From Lachnospiraceae bacterium (lineage in GTDB: Bacteria > Bacillota > Clostridia > Lachnospirales > Lachnospiraceae): a stretch of 42,209 nucleotides of DNA. Location: contig SVFS01000017.1 of assembly GCA_015056725.1 (NCBI GenBank), positions 1 through 42,209 of the forward strand, read 5' to 3'. A program made the position numbers and the translations under genes. The notes under the pieces are model-generated. The model worked only from the letters and a program-made list of their open reading frames with translations, ran no database searches and was not told where the DNA came from. Position 1 is the first letter of the stretch; every line of letters begins with the position of its first letter. Below, piece after piece: positions 24,288 through 33,567 of the stretch.

Positions 24288-25178
24288 TTACGTCAAATCC
24301 CCATGTGCCTTCTCAACAATACGGTCAATCCGTTTTGCCATCTCTTCGGTTTTTGATATTCCGCTTCCTGTCACGATAATCTGTTTCAGTTCCTCTTCTG
24401 CTTCTCTCTCTGTAAGCTCTGCCTGTTGCAAGGATTTTTCTGTATTCTTTTGTAAGAAAACCAGATATTCAATATTTCCTTCCGGCCCTTTTATCGGTGA
24501 AAAGTCAAGTTCCAGAACATCAAATCCTACATAATCCGCAAAATCAATTACCTTTTCTATCACTTCACGGTGTACGGATTTTTCCCGTACTACACCTTTC
24601 TTTCCAACCTTTTCCTTTCCGGCTTCAAACTGAGGCTTAATCAGACAAACCATCTGACCTCTGTCCGCAAGTAAATTACGTGCCGGAATCAATATTTTGG
24701 TAAGCGAAATAAAGGAAACATCACAGGATGCAAAATCCAGCTTTTCAGGAATATCCTCACATGTGAGATATCGGAAATTTGTTTTCTCCATACAAACGAC
24801 ACGCTCATCACTTCGCAGTTTCCAATCAAGCTGTCCATGTCCCACATCTACGGAATATACCTTTACCGCCCCGTTTTGCAGCATACAATCCGTAAAACCA
24901 CCGGTAGATGCACCGATATCCATGCAAACTTTATTTTCTACGGAAAGCGGAAAAGAAGCCAGCGCTTTTTCCAGCTTCAGACCGCCTCTGCTCACATATT
25001 TTAATGTACTTCCTTTTACTTCTAATGTCTTTATCTTTTCCAAATCAAAGGTCTGACCTGCCTTATCTTCTCTTTGCCCATTAATAAAAACATTTCCTGC
25101 CATAATAATGGCTTTTGCTTTTTCTCTGGAAGGTGCATACCCCTGTGAAACTAATATGACATCCAAACGTTCTTTCAC
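24288..25178 (-). CDS. tlyA: TlyA-family rRNA 2'-O-methyltransferase (S4 + FtsJ)
   Basis: The family methylates cytidine 2'-OH groups in 16S and/or 23S rRNA; in mycobacteria this makes cells sensitive to capreomycin. An S4 RNA-binding domain (about 1-60) is followed by an FtsJ-like methyltransferase with YVSRGGLKLEKAL and the SAM motif DIGASTGGFTDCML (87-100). The start is a GTG at 25178, nine bases after AGGAG. A tiny frame, ATG AAC GGG TGA, overlaps this GTG. The gene follows dxs by 22 bases. B. subtilis yqxC holds the same place. Confidence 0.92.
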   Translation of the reverse strand: MKERLDVILVSQGYAPSREKAKAIIMAGNVFINGQREDKAGQTFDLEKIKTLEVKGSTLKYVSRGGLKLEKALASFPLSVENKVCMDIGASTGGFTDCMLQNGAVKVYSVDVGHGQLDWKLRSDERVVCMEKTNFRYLTCEDIPEKLDFASCDVSFISLTKILIPARNLLADRGQMVCLIKPQFEAGKEKVGKKGVVREKSVHREVIEKVIDFADYVGFDVLELDFSPIKGPEGNIEYLVFLQKNTEKSLQQAELTEREAEEELKQIIVTGSGISKTEEMAKRIDRIVEKAHGDLT

Positions 25179-25200
25179 CCGTTCATTCTCCTTGCGCAGC

Positions 25201-27063
25201 TTATAGTCCTACATAGGTTGAGACAATACGTTTTGTAATACATTCACTATCAAGTCCCAATTCGTGTTTCAACATATCTACATTTCCATGTTCAACATAC
25301 ATATCTCCGATAGCAATAGAAAGCACCTTGATATCCAGATTGTGTGCATTTACAAAGCTCTGTACACTTTCTCCAAAACCGCCTTTTTCTACATTTTCCT
25401 CTAATGTTACAAGAAGCTTATGCTCCTTTGCGATTTCCCGAATTTGTTCTTCATCTATCGGTTTTACAAATCGTGCATTTACAAGTGAGCACGCATAATC
25501 CATCTCTTTTAATGCCTTACGGGCATCTACGGCAGTTTCCACCATACTTCCTACTGCCATAATACAAATATCTTCCTCTTCATAAAGGACTTCGCTTTTT
25601 CCGTATTCTATCGGTGCACGGAATTCTTCAAGTCCGTCATAAGCTGTTCCTCTTGGATAGCGGACTGCAATCGGAGCCTCAAAACCCAAAGCAAACTTCA
25701 TCATATCTGACAGTTCCCATTTATTTTTTGGTGCCATGATATGCATGTTTGGAATGCTTGATAAATACGATAAATCAAAAATCCCCTGATGCGTCTCTCC
25801 ATCACTACCTACAAGCCCTGCTCTGTCAATAGCAAAAACCACCGGAAGATTCTGAATACATACGTCATGTACAATCTGATCGTATGCTCTTTGTAAAAAC
25901 GAAGAATAAATTGCAACAATCGGCTTCATACCACCTGACGCAAGACCTGCTGCAAAGGTCACCGCATGCTCTTCTGCAATTCCCACATCAAAAAATCGGT
26001 CCGGATAGAGGTTGCGGAAACGTTTTAAACCGGTTCCGTCCGGCATTGCCGCAGTAATTGCCACAACACGCTCATCTCTAGCTGCAAGCTTTACCATTAC
26101 CGTAGAAAATACATCTGTATAATTTGCTTTTTTCTTTTCTTTAGATGGAAGTCCTGTTGCAATATCAAACGGCTCTGCACCATGGAATCGTGCAGGATGT
26201 CTTTCTGCCGGCTCATAACCTTTTCCTTTTACCGTCTGCACATGGACAACAACAGCACCTTTTACCTTCTTGGCTTCCTGAATAAAACGAACCATTTTAG
26301 GAATGTTATGTCCATCCACCGGTCCCATATACGTAGCTCCCAAATCTTCAAAATAAGAGCCCGGTACTACCATATGCTTTACATTACTTTTTACCTTACG
26401 GATTCCGTCTACCATAGACTGTCCGTAGCGGAAACGCATTAATTTCTCATGAACATTTTCTTTCAAATCCAAATAATTTTCTGTTGTACGGATAGAATTC
26501 AGATACTTGGATACTCCGCCTACGTTTTCGGAAATAGACATATTATTATCATTCAATATAATAATAAAGTTTGTTTCCAGCTTTGCCGCATTATTTAGTG
26601 CTTCGTATGCCATTCCGCCTGTAAGTGCACCATCACCAATAACAGAAACCACCTTAAAATCCTGTTTCTGTAAATCTCTTGCCTGTGCAATTCCAAGTCC
26701 TGCGGAAATAGAGGTAGAACTGTGTCCTGTGTCAAACGCATCACAGTCACTTTCTTTTCTCTTAGGGAAACCACTCATGCCACCGTACTTACGGAGTGTA
26801 TCAAAGCCCTGTGCCCTTCCTGTCAAAAGCTTATGCGTATATGCCTGATGTCCTACATCCCATACAATCTTATCTTCCGGAAGATTTAACGCAAGATGCA
26901 GTGCCATCGTCAGCTCCACACAACCTAAATTAGAGCCAAGATGTCCACCTGTCACAGAGATTTTTTCAATCAGAAACTCTCTGATTTCCTGTGCCAGTTC
27001 CTCCAGATGCTCTTTCTCTATTTTTTTAATATCATTCGTTTCTTTTATCTTTTCAATATACAT
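25201..27063 (-). CDS. dxs: 1-deoxy-D-xylulose-5-phosphate synthase
   Basis: DXS joins pyruvate and glyceraldehyde 3-phosphate in the first step of the methylerythritol phosphate isoprenoid route. The 620 residues contain His41 (GGHLGSNLG), the thiamine diphosphate motif GDGALTGGMAYEALNN (143-158), EEHAVTFAAGLA with the catalytic Glu, and DRAGLVGSDGETHQG in the transketolase-like domain. It comes 66 bases after ispA, so an early and a late isoprenoid step share an operon. The ATG at 27061-27063 has AGGAAA nearby. Confidence 0.97.
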   Translation of the reverse strand: MYIEKIKETNDIKKIEKEHLEELAQEIREFLIEKISVTGGHLGSNLGCVELTMALHLALNLPEDKIVWDVGHQAYTHKLLTGRAQGFDTLRKYGGMSGFPKRKESDCDAFDTGHSSTSISAGLGIAQARDLQKQDFKVVSVIGDGALTGGMAYEALNNAAKLETNFIIILNDNNMSISENVGGVSKYLNSIRTTENYLDLKENVHEKLMRFRYGQSMVDGIRKVKSNVKHMVVPGSYFEDLGATYMGPVDGHNIPKMVRFIQEAKKVKGAVVVHVQTVKGKGYEPAERHPARFHGAEPFDIATGLPSKEKKKANYTDVFSTVMVKLAARDERVVAITAAMPDGTGLKRFRNLYPDRFFDVGIAEEHAVTFAAGLASGGMKPIVAIYSSFLQRAYDQIVHDVCIQNLPVVFAIDRAGLVGSDGETHQGIFDLSYLSSIPNMHIMAPKNKWELSDMMKFALGFEAPIAVRYPRGTAYDGLEEFRAPIEYGKSEVLYEEEDICIMAVGSMVETAVDARKALKEMDYACSLVNARFVKPIDEEQIREIAKEHKLLVTLEENVEKGGFGESVQSFVNAHNLDIKVLSIAIGDMYVEHGNVDMLKHELGLDSECITKRIVSTYVGL

Positions 27064-27129
27064 GCCATTTCCTATCTGTCTGTCATAAGCAGGCTATATT
27101 TACTCTCATTTTCCCTTCATACACAAAAG

Positions 27130-28023
27130 CTATTTTTCTCTGTGTATCAGATATACCACAAGCTGCTCTAAAAATTCATTACGGTTCTGCATTCCCTGTA
27201 ATATCTCGAGTGCTTCCTTAGACAGCTTTTCTACATCTTCCTTCGCTTTTTCTAATCCATGTGCCTTTACATAAGTCAGCTTATTATTCTTTTCATCACT
27301 TCCGATTGGTTTTCCAAGCACTTCTAATGTACTTGTCACGTCTAAAATATCATCCTGAATCTGGAATGCAATACCAATATTATAAGCAGCTTTTTCCAGT
27401 TTCTTCACATCTTCTGCTCCCGCTCCCGCAAGAATTGCTCCAATCATAAATGACGACTGAATGAGTGCCGCTGTTTTATGCTCGTGGATATACATCAGCT
27501 TTTCTTCGTCTAATGCAAGACCGCGTTTCTCGGCTTCCACATCCGCCACCTGACCGCCAATCATACCGTAAATACCGGCTTTTCCTGCAAGTACTGTAAG
27601 CGCCTTCCCTATATTTTCATTACCGGGTTCCAGTAAAAATGCCTTACACGCTGTTTCAAAAGCATAGTTTAAAAGACCGTCTCCTGCAAGAATCGCCATA
27701 GCTTCGCCATATAAAACATGGGTTGTTTTCTTACCGCGACGATACATATCATTATCCATCGCCGGAAGATCATCATGTACAAGGGAATACGTATGAATCA
27801 TTTCCTGGGCTGCCATAAAAGGCTCAACGATATCACCATTTCCACCAAGCATCTGATAGGTTTCCTGCATCAGCATGGGACGTAAACGCTTTCCGCCAAC
27901 ACGTACGCTGTAATTCATTGCCTCAAGTACGGTTTTCTGATACCCTTCTTCTGCCGGTAAATATTTTTCCAAAATCTGTTCAATCGCTTCTACCTTCTGC
28001 TTTAACTGTGTTTGAAAATCCAT
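27130..28023 (-). CDS. ispA: farnesyl/geranyl diphosphate synthase (polyprenyl synthetase)
   Basis: The enzyme condenses isopentenyl diphosphate with allylic diphosphates to make C15 farnesyl (or C20) diphosphate. The 297 residues show the first aspartate-rich motif DDLPAMD (84-90), with GGKRLRP (43-49) upstream, and the second motif QIQDDILD (221-228). Length and motifs fit the short-chain class. It lies 50 bases after xseB in the usual xseA-xseB-ispA-dxs order. Confidence 0.95.
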   Translation of the reverse strand: MDFQTQLKQKVEAIEQILEKYLPAEEGYQKTVLEAMNYSVRVGGKRLRPMLMQETYQMLGGNGDIVEPFMAAQEMIHTYSLVHDDLPAMDNDMYRRGKKTTHVLYGEAMAILAGDGLLNYAFETACKAFLLEPGNENIGKALTVLAGKAGIYGMIGGQVADVEAEKRGLALDEEKLMYIHEHKTAALIQSSFMIGAILAGAGAEDVKKLEKAAYNIGIAFQIQDDILDVTSTLEVLGKPIGSDEKNNKLTYVKAHGLEKAKEDVEKLSKEALEILQGMQNRNEFLEQLVVYLIHREK

Positions 28024-28073
28024 ATCCGTTACCTCATTGTCCTTCCTATGCGATATACCACCTATCGTATCTC

Positions 28074-28286
28074 TTACAATTCTTCTAATGTACCTTCTTC
28101 TGTCAGCTTGAGTACTTTCTTCTCTACCTGATCAATGGTTTCATTACATTTTGTCAAAAGAGTCATTCCTTCTTTGTATATTTCAAAGGATTCCTCCAGT
28201 GAAATATCCGGTGTTTCCAGTATATCCAACATTTCATCCAATTTTTCAAAAGCTTCTTCCAGCTTAAAATCCTTCTGATTACTCAT
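28074..28286 (-). CDS. xseB: exodeoxyribonuclease VII small subunit
   Basis: XseB binds several copies along XseA to form exonuclease VII, which trims single-stranded DNA from both ends. The 70-residue helical protein has the family pattern FEKLDEMLDILETPDISLEESFEIYKEG. It follows xseA by 34 bases, with GGAG nine bases before the ATG. Confidence 0.95.
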   Translation of the reverse strand: MSNQKDFKLEEAFEKLDEMLDILETPDISLEESFEIYKEGMTLLTKCNETIDQVEKKVLKLTEEGTLEEL

Positions 28287-28320
28287 TTATCAACACTCCA
28301 TTTCTACAAGACATGTCCTT

Positions 28321-29526
28321 TTACGAATACTTGATACTCTTTTTTTCACATACCTCTGCATCCAGCAGACCATCTGACACATAAATTTGCAATGTATCTC
28401 CGGCATTTATCTGCTGAATACTGGTCAGAGTCTTTCCCTTGTGTGCTACATAGGAATAGCCCTGATTTAACTTATCCAGCGGCGAAACCCCTTTCATGCG
28501 CTGAATATAAAGAGCCAGTTTTTGTCTTTGCTTCAAAAGCTGCTGCTGCATTGCTGTCTGATATGCTTCCTCTAACTGTATCGCTCTTGTCCTTTTTTCT
28601 TTTACACGGGCAGCCGGACTCAAATAGCCCAGTCTCTGCATACGCTTTTCTGTTTCTGTCCGGTATTCTCTGATTTTACGATGCATACATCTTGTCAAAA
28701 GTTCTTTTTCCTGCTGAAGCGATGCAAGAAGCTCTCCTACATCTGCTACGGCAAGCTCTGCAGCTGCACTCGGTGTCGGTGCCCGCAAATCCGAAACAAA
28801 ATCTGCGATTGTTGTATCTGTTTCATGTCCTACTGCTGAAATAACCGGAATACTGCAATCGAAAATTGCCTGTGCAACGATTTCCTCATTAAATGCCCAT
28901 AAATCCTCAATAGAACCGCCGCCTCTACCGACAATCATCACATCAACGCCCAAATGCTCCAACGCTCTGATACCGTTTACAATACTTTCAGGTGCCATCT
29001 CGCCCTGTACAATGGCTGGATATAAGATAATCTGCACATAAGGATTTCTACGCTTTGCCACCTGAATGATATCGCGGACCGCAGCCCCCGTCTGTGCCGT
29101 AACAACACCCACTGTTTTCGCAAATCTCGGTATCGGCTGTTTGTACATTGCATCAAACATGCCGCGTTCTTTCAGCTCTCTTTTCAGTCTTTCAAACCGG
29201 GCATTTAAATCTCCTGCACCGTCCAAAATAATATGCTTGGCATATAACTGATACTTGCCATCTCTTTCATACACTTCTACGGAACCGCCAACTACCACCT
29301 GCTGTCCTGCTTCCAGCTGAAAAGCAAGACCGGAACGGTTGCCGGCAAACATTACGCAGGCAATCGTCCCGGAACGATCTTTCAATGTAAAATATATATG
29401 TCCTGATGTATGATACTTGCAGTTACTAATCTCGCCTCTGACAAGAATCTGCTGCAGCATATAATCCTGAGAAAACATATTTTTAATATACGAATTTACT
29501 TGAGCAACGGTATATACGTTCTGCAT
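28321..29526 (-). CDS. xseA: exodeoxyribonuclease VII large subunit
   Basis: XseA is the catalytic subunit of exonuclease VII. The 401-residue form starts MQNVYTVAQVNSYIK, an OB-fold domain (1-100), followed by the catalytic domain with GVVTAQTGAAVRDI and VIVGRGGGSIEDLWAFN, then the coiled-coil region that holds XseB. The frame opens at 29565 but GAGGAG, the last codons of nusB, sits before the ATG at 29526. Only one base separates the nusB stop from this ATG, so translation is coupled. B. subtilis has folD between nusB and xseA; here it is absent. Confidence 0.96.
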   Translation of the reverse strand: MQNVYTVAQVNSYIKNMFSQDYMLQQILVRGEISNCKYHTSGHIYFTLKDRSGTIACVMFAGNRSGLAFQLEAGQQVVVGGSVEVYERDGKYQLYAKHIILDGAGDLNARFERLKRELKERGMFDAMYKQPIPRFAKTVGVVTAQTGAAVRDIIQVAKRRNPYVQIILYPAIVQGEMAPESIVNGIRALEHLGVDVMIVGRGGGSIEDLWAFNEEIVAQAIFDCSIPVISAVGHETDTTIADFVSDLRAPTPSAAAELAVADVGELLASLQQEKELLTRCMHRKIREYRTETEKRMQRLGYLSPAARVKEKRTRAIQLEEAYQTAMQQQLLKQRQKLALYIQRMKGVSPLDKLNQGYSYVAHKGKTLTSIQQINAGDTLQIYVSDGLLDAEVCEKKSIKYS

Positions 29527-29527
29527 C

Positions 29528-29935
29528 TTACTCCTCGTTTGCTGCAAATTTTGCCAACACACCATTTACAAAAGCAGGTGAACCATCCTGTCCATATGCT
29601 TTTGCCAACTCTACCGCTTCATTTATCGCTACTCCCGTAGGGATTGTTTCATCAAAAAGAATCTCATAAACAGCCAGACGCAGAAGTGTCAAATCCACTT
29701 TTCCCATTCTACGAATATTCCATCCGGTTGCCTTTTCATTAAGCATTGCATCTATCTCCGGAAGTTTTTCGACAATTTTATCGTATTTCTCTGTAATTTT
29801 ACGACTATCCTTTGCCTTAAACGGACCTTCATCTTCTAAAAAGAGTTCTTTCTGTTCAGGCATTTCATCTGCATCATTAAATTCCACACGAAACAGCAGC
29901 TTAAAAATCTGCTCTCTCACTTCTCGTCTATCCAT
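29528..29935 (-). CDS. nusB: transcription antitermination factor NusB
   Basis: NusB binds boxA RNA with NusE (S10) and helps rRNA operon antitermination. The 135-residue all-helical protein has the N-terminal [16 protein letters not shown] and the conserved C-terminal [18 protein letters not shown], then [12 protein letters not shown]. It follows asp23 by 27 bases, matching the yqhY-nusB pair of Bacillus. Confidence 0.95.
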   Translation of the reverse strand: MDRREVREQIFKLLFRVEFNDADEMPEQKELFLEDEGPFKAKDSRKITEKYDKIVEKLPEIDAMLNEKATGWNIRRMGKVDLTLLRLAVYEILFDETIPTGVAINEAVELAKAYGQDGSPAFVNGVLAKFAANEE

Positions 29936-29962
29936 CCTAGTTCTTTCCTTTGTAACTTGATA

Positions 29963-30343
29963 TTACTTTTTAATATCTACACCTGCGATTCTTACATTAA
30001 CGTCTGTTACTTCTAAGCCTGTCATGCTTTCAATCGCATTTTTAACTTTTTCCTGTACTTTCTTACTTGTAGTAGGAATATTAAATCCGTATTCAATAAT
30101 AATTGCTAAATCAATCTTTACACATTTATTGAATACTTCTACTTTTACACCTCTTGTAAGGTTATTGTAACCAATTTTATTCAAAAGCTCATGTGTCAAA
30201 TTTCCATTCATGGAAGAAACACCGTTTACCTCTGTAGATGCAAGGGCTGCAATCATGGCAACAACACCATCTGCTATCTTTACAGAACCTGCACCGTCAT
30301 CTTCTCTTAAATCCAAACCCTGTTTGCTTAATTCGTTATCCAT
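29963..30343 (-). CDS. Asp23/Gls24-family envelope stress protein (YqhY-like)
   Basis: The 126-residue protein belongs to the Asp23/Gls24 family, with GSVKIADGVVAMIAALAST near the start and VKVEVFNKCVKIDLAIIIEYG then MTGLEVTDVNVRIAGVDI at the end. In B. subtilis, YqhY at this locus affects fatty-acid synthesis through acetyl-CoA carboxylase; the accBC genes are absent here. GGAGGTAACTATG is a strong start. It is probably the first gene of a ten-gene operon ending at recN. Confidence 0.9.
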   Translation of the reverse strand: MDNELSKQGLDLREDDGAGSVKIADGVVAMIAALASTEVNGVSSMNGNLTHELLNKIGYNNLTRGVKVEVFNKCVKIDLAIIIEYGFNIPTTSKKVQEKVKNAIESMTGLEVTDVNVRIAGVDIKK

Positions 30344-30476
30344 AGTTACCTCCGCTTTTACTCCGTTTCCTTTCGGAAAGGCTCTCTATTTTTCTTTATA
30401 TCCTCGACTATATCTTGTCCACATTATCTTTATATTTTAGCAAAAAAGATGCTTTTTGCCTAGTATATTCTTCAAA
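30344..30476 (-). promoter_or_regulatory. intergenic region upstream of asp23 with two weak hairpins
   Basis: An A/T-rich hairpin, GCAAAAA/TTTTTGC (30440-30446 and 30453-30459), could be a weak end signal for the lipoprotein gene. A small hairpin, CCTTT/AAAGG (30369-30373 and 30377-30381), lies in the asp23 leader. No clear consensus promoter for the operon was found: candidates such as TGGACA with TATAAA have only 15 bases between boxes. Confidence 0.35.
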
Positions 30477-31853
30477 TCAATACCAAATCGATATGGTATA
30501 CATATTTTCATTTTGTGAATATGCAAGTGACGTAATCTGACCCTCAGCATTTGCTCCCAAATACTGAAAAACTGCCTGTTCTTTAAACAGCTTCTGCTTC
30601 AATGTTTCATATACCTGTCTGTCAGATGCTTTTAACACAATACTTTTCTGTCCTCTTTGAAGCGCTGTATCAAAAACCGTTTTCAGATAAGCCTCATCAT
30701 ATCCGGTAATATAAAGACCTTCCCGTACAAAATAATTTGCTTTCATACTTTGGCAATCCGGTAACGGAAATTCCTCACTTTCCGTATGGTCCATACCAAG
30801 CTGCTCTTTCGGAACACACAAATAACTGTAATCTATCTGTGCTGCCGGTATTGTCTTATCACTGTCGGTATTGTAGGAAGGATCTCCCCACGTTGCATCC
30901 ACACAATAATATTCCCCGTCAATACTGACGATATTCCATGCGTGGTTTCCCTTTGCACTGCCATTTACCAAAATACACGGAATCCCTTTTTTGTTTAATA
31001 AAAACTGTAACGTTTTGGCGTAGCCATTGCATACGGATACATTATCCAACAATACAGATGAAATATTCTGATGGTCTTTCGTCTTTTCGCCGTAATCCGT
31101 ATTTAAAATAATATACTCGTACAGACTTTTCACAACCGTATATGCATCTGCATCAGACGGAAGCTTTCCGAGTATTTTTTGTGCTGCTTCTTCTATTTGC
31201 TGCATTCTTACAGATGCTTCTTCTTTTGTATAAGTATAGCTTCCCGAACAAGTGATATAAATAATCTCGCCTTCCATGGTCGCCTTCGTATATTCAAAAC
31301 CTTTTGTATAAAAAAGCTCCGGATGGTCATTTAACACTGCCTGGTATACATGCGGAATCCTATTTGCATCTTTGGTTGTCAGCATAACGCCTTTTTCCAT
31401 ATTTGCAAGAATCTGATACAATTCCACATACAATATCTGCTCTTCTGCATCCAGACAGCTATAATAATAATTTCTTTCTTGTGCCGCTTTTAAACCGGGG
31501 ATTTTTTTTTCTGATAGTCCCAGTTTTTCACGTACCTGCTCCAATTCACTCTGATTCGCAGGACTAAACTCTGTCTGCTGCGTTTCCACAACAACCTGTT
31601 CAAATTCCTGAGAATCCTCCGACTCATGAGCTTTTTCCAGCACCGCATCTGTCTCTTCAATGGCATTCCAGACAGCTTCTTCCAGCTGCTCATCCTGCTC
31701 ATCCGCCATTTCTTCCTTTTCCGTTTCCTGCAACGCATCTATCTGTGACTCTGCAGATAAAGGCTCTGACTGCACAGACTCTTTTGCACTGCATCCGGTC
31801 AGCAATATTATTAAACAGATGAAAAAAAACAAATGTATTGTCTTTTTTTTCAT
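30477..31853 (-). CDS. transglutaminase-like lipoprotein
   Basis: The 458-residue form starts MKKKTIHLFFFICLIILLTG with lipobox LTGC, so Cys21 would be lipidated on the outer face of the membrane. A Glu/Gln-rich segment (about 30-110) follows, probably a spacer. The C-terminal half has a transglutaminase-like (TgpA/CYK3-type) core with the triad Cys275 (VCNGYAK), His304 (GNHAWN) and Asp319 (VDATWGDP). It may be a protease or cross-linking enzyme acting on wall or surface proteins; the substrate is unknown. AGGGGA at 31860-31865 overlaps the prfC stop and supports this start rather than the longer frame from 31877. Confidence 0.85.
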   Translation of the reverse strand: MKKKTIHLFFFICLIILLTGCSAKESVQSEPLSAESQIDALQETEKEEMADEQDEQLEEAVWNAIEETDAVLEKAHESEDSQEFEQVVVETQQTEFSPANQSELEQVREKLGLSEKKIPGLKAAQERNYYYSCLDAEEQILYVELYQILANMEKGVMLTTKDANRIPHVYQAVLNDHPELFYTKGFEYTKATMEGEIIYITCSGSYTYTKEEASVRMQQIEEAAQKILGKLPSDADAYTVVKSLYEYIILNTDYGEKTKDHQNISSVLLDNVSVCNGYAKTLQFLLNKKGIPCILVNGSAKGNHAWNIVSIDGEYYCVDATWGDPSYNTDSDKTIPAAQIDYSYLCVPKEQLGMDHTESEEFPLPDCQSMKANYFVREGLYITGYDEAYLKTVFDTALQRGQKSIVLKASDRQVYETLKQKLFKEQAVFQYLGANAEGQITSLAYSQNENMYTISIWY

Positions 31854-31863
31854 GTATTTTCCC

Positions 31864-33459
31864 CTAATTTCTACCAAACTCTGACAATTTTAAGCCTTCG
31901 TTTCGTTCCAAAGTCATACCAATACTCCACTGATTGATAAACAAGAGAAGCGGGTTCCCTTTCAAATCCTGAATCTTCTTCATGTCTGATGTACCCTGTA
32001 ATCTCTGTACGTCAACTTCCTCTTTATTTTCAATCCATCTGATATGTTCATATGGAAGCTGTTCTAACTTTATTTCTACGTTGTATTCATTTTCGAGCCG
32101 GTATTTTAATACTTCAAACTGAAGTACACCTACTACACCAACTATAATCTCTTCCAGACCTGTACTCAATTCCTGGAAAATCTGAATCGCACCTTCCTGT
32201 GCAATCTGATTAATCCCCTTTACGAACTGTTTACGTTTCATCGTATCTACCTGACGTACTCTCGCAAAATGCTCCGGTGCAAACGTAGGTATTCCTTCAT
32301 ACTGGAAACTCTCTTTTGGCATACAAATCGTATCTCCGATAGAGAAAATGCCCGGATCAAATACTCCGATAATATCTCCCGCATAAGCCTCAGACAGTAT
32401 TTTTCTTTCATCTGCCATAATCTGCTGTGGCTGGGAAAGACGCATTACCCTGCCGCCCTGCACATGCTTAACTTCCATTGCTGCATCATATTTACCGGAG
32501 CAGATACGCATAAAAGCAATTCGGTCTCTGTGTGCCTTATTCATATTTGCCTGAATTTTAAATACAAATGCGGAAAAATCCTGTTCTACCGGATCAATCA
32601 GACCAATATCTGCTTTTCTTGGAAGCGGAGTTGTCGCCATATCCAGGAAATGACGAAGAAAAATTTCCACACCAAAGTTTGTAAGTGCAGAACCAAAAAA
32701 TACCGGGGTCAAATTACCGCTTCTGACTTCTTCCAAGTCAAATTCTGCTCCCGCACCATCCAACAGTTCTAATTCATCAAATAATTTATCCTTTGCTTCC
32801 TGACCAAGATTTTCTAATAACGTATCTTCATCCGATAAAGAAATTTCTAAAGATGTACCTTCTTTTGTTCCTTTCTCAGTATCTGCAAATGTAATAACCT
32901 TATCCTTTTCCCTGTCATAAACTCCTTTAAATCCTTTTCCTGAGCCAATCGGCCAGTTAATCGGGCAAGTTGCTATGCCAAGTTCTTTTTCGACTTCGTC
33001 AAGCAAATCAAACGTATCGTTTGCATCTCTATCCATCTTATTAATAAACGTAAAAATAGGAATATGACGCATCGCACATACCTTAAAAAGCTTTCTTGTC
33101 TGTGCTTCCACACCTTTTGATGCATCAATTACCATAACTGCAGAATCTGCCGCCATCAGCGTACGGTAAGTATCTTCTGAGAAGTCCTGATGTCCCGGTG
33201 TGTCCAGGATATTAATACAATATCCGTCATATTCAAACTGAAGTACGGAGGAAGTAACGGAAATACCTCTTTCCTTTTCTATTTCCATCCAGTCTGATAC
33301 AGCGTGTCTTGCAGTCGCTTTTCCTTTTACACTTCCTGCAAGATTAATCGCACCGCCGTATAACAGGAATTTTTCTGTTAAAGTCGTTTTACCGGCGTCC
33401 GGATGAGAGATAATCGCAAATGTCCTTCTTCGGTTTATTTCTTTTGCATATTCTGCCAC
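31864..33459 (-). CDS. prfC: peptide chain release factor 3
   Basis: RF3 is a GTPase that recycles RF1 and RF2 after termination. The 531 residues show the P-loop HPDAGKTT (19-26), DTPGHQDF (86-93) and NKMD (140-143), then the translation-factor beta-barrel domains and the RF3 C-terminal domain. The start is a GTG at 33459, eight bases after GGAGG. It is followed without a gap by the lipoprotein gene, whose ribosome-binding site overlaps its stop. Not all Firmicutes keep RF3. Confidence 0.96.
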   Translation of the reverse strand: MAEYAKEINRRRTFAIISHPDAGKTTLTEKFLLYGGAINLAGSVKGKATARHAVSDWMEIEKERGISVTSSVLQFEYDGYCINILDTPGHQDFSEDTYRTLMAADSAVMVIDASKGVEAQTRKLFKVCAMRHIPIFTFINKMDRDANDTFDLLDEVEKELGIATCPINWPIGSGKGFKGVYDREKDKVITFADTEKGTKEGTSLEISLSDEDTLLENLGQEAKDKLFDELELLDGAGAEFDLEEVRSGNLTPVFFGSALTNFGVEIFLRHFLDMATTPLPRKADIGLIDPVEQDFSAFVFKIQANMNKAHRDRIAFMRICSGKYDAAMEVKHVQGGRVMRLSQPQQIMADERKILSEAYAGDIIGVFDPGIFSIGDTICMPKESFQYEGIPTFAPEHFARVRQVDTMKRKQFVKGINQIAQEGAIQIFQELSTGLEEIIVGVVGVLQFEVLKYRLENEYNVEIKLEQLPYEHIRWIENKEEVDVQRLQGTSDMKKIQDLKGNPLLLFINQWSIGMTLERNEGLKLSEFGRN

Positions 33460-33567
33460 GAAATTGTTCCTCCATGTATCTTAAATCTATCTTTTTACTG
33501 CACAAAACAAAGGGATTATATCACTTCTTCCCTTACTTGAAAAGTTCTATAACCCTTTTAGTCTGTT

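Noticed and set aside
30400..30440. TGGACA with TATAAA as a promoter for the asp23 operon
   Set aside because: The spacing is only 15 bases and matches are weak, so it is not called.
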